This document shows positions 6,562 to 7,567 of a DNA stretch of 7,567 nucleotides, in pieces. The DNA is from Flavobacteriaceae bacterium (GTDB lineage Bacteria; Bacteroidota; Bacteroidia; Flavobacteriales; Flavobacteriaceae), in contig JAGLDM010000346.1 of assembly GCA_023145595.1 (NCBI GenBank), positions 1 to 7,567 on the forward strand, written 5' to 3'. A program made the translations under genes and the position numbers. How positions within the stretch are numbered: the stretch's first letter is position 1; each line of letters begins with the position of its first letter. The notes under the pieces were generated by a model. The model saw nothing but the letters and a program-made list of their open reading frames with translations, had not been told where the DNA came from and ran no database searches.

Positions 6562-7567
6562 ATGAAACAACACTACAATAACCCACGTTTTACAAGTAAA
6601 CTGCCTATTTTATTTATAGGAATATTCATATTGATATCCTCTATGTCAGAGGTTTACGCCTTTGTAGATTCTTCTACTGAAGCAGATTCTCATCTAAACG
6701 CTACCGAAGTATTAAGCAATTCGGTCATGGAAAAGACAAACGCTACAATTGCGCTTACACCTTCATCGGTGTCAATTACTTGTGGTGTGTCAAATAGTCC
6801 TGTGTCGCCCTACGTAGCAAATGCAGGTGGAACTTATACGATTCCTAACGCTAGTTTAGACGCAACAGCTACTTCAAGTGATGGAGGCGCTATAACGATA
6901 GTGAACGACTTTAACGCAACAAGCACATTAAACGGAGCAGTGTTTCCTATAGGGGCAAATGTTGTAGAATGGACAGCTACAAACCTGTCATCTGGCGATG
7001 TTGTCACTTGTGTGCAAACAATAAACGTAGTGGATAATGGTACCGGCCCAACGGCAAACTGTAAAAACGTCACAGTTACATTAGACCCATCAGGAAACGC
7101 AAGTATTACGCTAGCAGACATAGACAATGGAAGTACGGGTAATATTGTTTTAAGAACATTAGACAGAACTCTTTTTAATTGTTCACATGTTGGATCATCT
7201 AACACCGTTACATTAACAGTAACCGATTCAAACGGAAATAAAGACACTTGTACAGCAACTGTTACTGTTAAAAGGATAGTGACTAGCGCAACTGTTAGTG
7301 TTGGCGCTTCTCCTTCAACTACAATTTGCCCAGGAACTACAGTAACCTTTACTGCAACCCCATCAATTGCAGCAAATGTTCATTACCGATGGTTTATTGA
7401 CGGAGCACCCGCAGGAACAGACAGTGACACATTTTCAACAACAAGTTTAAATGATAAGGATAAAGTAACAGTAGAAATACGGTATGGAGCGTGTAATTAT
7501 CTGGTAAAAACAAGTGCTCCTTTTGAAGCAAATGTATATCCCTCAACGGCTGTTACTGCACCGACTT
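6562..7567 (+). CDS. Secreted HYR/Ig-like repeat surface protein, probable adhesin (5' part)
   Basis: The reading frame is open from the ATG to the window edge (335 codons, no stop). It begins with a long signal peptide (n-region MKQHYNNPRFTSK, hydrophobic core 14-28, cleavage probably VYA33|F). An HYR-like domain follows (about 69-158, C74 and C150, with the FPIGANVVEWTATN core). A short cysteine-bearing module comes next (about 164-236: ANCKNVTVTLD at C167, DIDNGS, FNCSHVG at C207, TVTDSNGNKDTC at C230). The last is an Ig/PKD-like domain (about 246-320: CPGTTVTFTA at C256, YRWFIDG, C311). The composition is rich in Thr, Ser, Val, Ala and Asn. This architecture is typical of very large flavobacterial T9SS cargo adhesins related to SprB-type gliding or attachment proteins. 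A C-terminal sorting domain would be expected beyond the right edge and cannot be seen. Its own promoter precedes it, so it is separate from the receptor operon. Its function in adhesion is inferred from architecture only. Confidence 0.85.
   Translation, partial: MKQHYNNPRFTSKLPILFIGIFILISSMSEVYAFVDSSTEADSHLNATEVLSNSVMEKTNATIALTPSSVSITCGVSNSPVSPYVANAGGTYTIPNASLDATATSSDGGAITIVNDFNATSTLNGAVFPIGANVVEWTATNLSSGDVVTCVQTINVVDNGTGPTANCKNVTVTLDPSGNASITLADIDNGSTGNIVLRTLDRTLFNCSHVGSSNTVTLTVTDSNGNKDTCTATVTVKRIVTSATVSVGASPSTTICPGTTVTFTATPSIAANVHYRWFIDGAPAGTDSDTFSTTSLNDKDKVTVEIRYGACNYLVKTSAPFEANVYPSTAVTAPT

Noticed and set aside
6834..7247. Minus-strand open frame of 137 codons inside the adhesin
   Set aside because: Thr/Val/Ala-rich coding sequence often leaves the opposite strand open. 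The plus frame has a signal peptide and recognisable repeat domains, so this is a shadow.

Overview
The window looks like chromosomal DNA from a Bacteroidetes bacterium, most likely a gliding marine-type member of the Flavobacteriaceae. It is AT-rich, its starts lack Shine-Dalgarno sequences, it has a TAnnTTTG-type -7 promoter element, a TonB-dependent receptor with an N-terminal carboxypeptidase-regulatory-like domain, and proteins of the type IX secretion system (T9SS) world. No species can be named from the sequence.

Layout, left to right. Positions 1-60 hold what is probably the last 19 codons of a plus-strand gene, followed by a strong intrinsic terminator (116-153). Positions 154-238 show no gene. 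A small CYTH-family phosphohydrolase gene (239-712, minus) converges on that terminator. A 78-bp divergent promoter region then leads into a tight plus-strand cluster: porZ-like (791-3127, GTG start), recO (3132-3854, 4-bp gap) and a TonB-dependent outer-membrane receptor (3855-6305, ATG directly after the recO stop). A 256-bp AT-rich intergenic region (6306-6561) carries a 12-bp hairpin, a recurring TTTAyCTGA-like word, A/T tracts and a good -7 element. It precedes the 5' part of a large secreted, HYR/Ig-like repeat adhesin that runs off the right edge (6562-7567).

How the genes fit together. PorZ is a surface subunit of the T9SS attachment complex, which processes cargo proteins and attaches them to the cell surface. 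The adhesin at the right edge is the kind of protein this machine exports, although its C-terminal sorting domain lies outside the window. The TonB-dependent receptor has features of the heme/hemoglobin receptor group, but one expected heme-ligand region has no histidine, so its substrate is open. RecO (recombinational repair) sits between the two envelope genes without an obvious functional link.

I see no CRISPR array, tRNA, rRNA, insertion sequence or phage gene. Nothing here clearly amounts to an undescribed system. The points most worth a second look are the paired T8 tracts in the porZ signal-peptide codons, the repeated motif and A/T tracts upstream of the adhesin, and the unusual cysteine pattern of the adhesin's HYR-like module.
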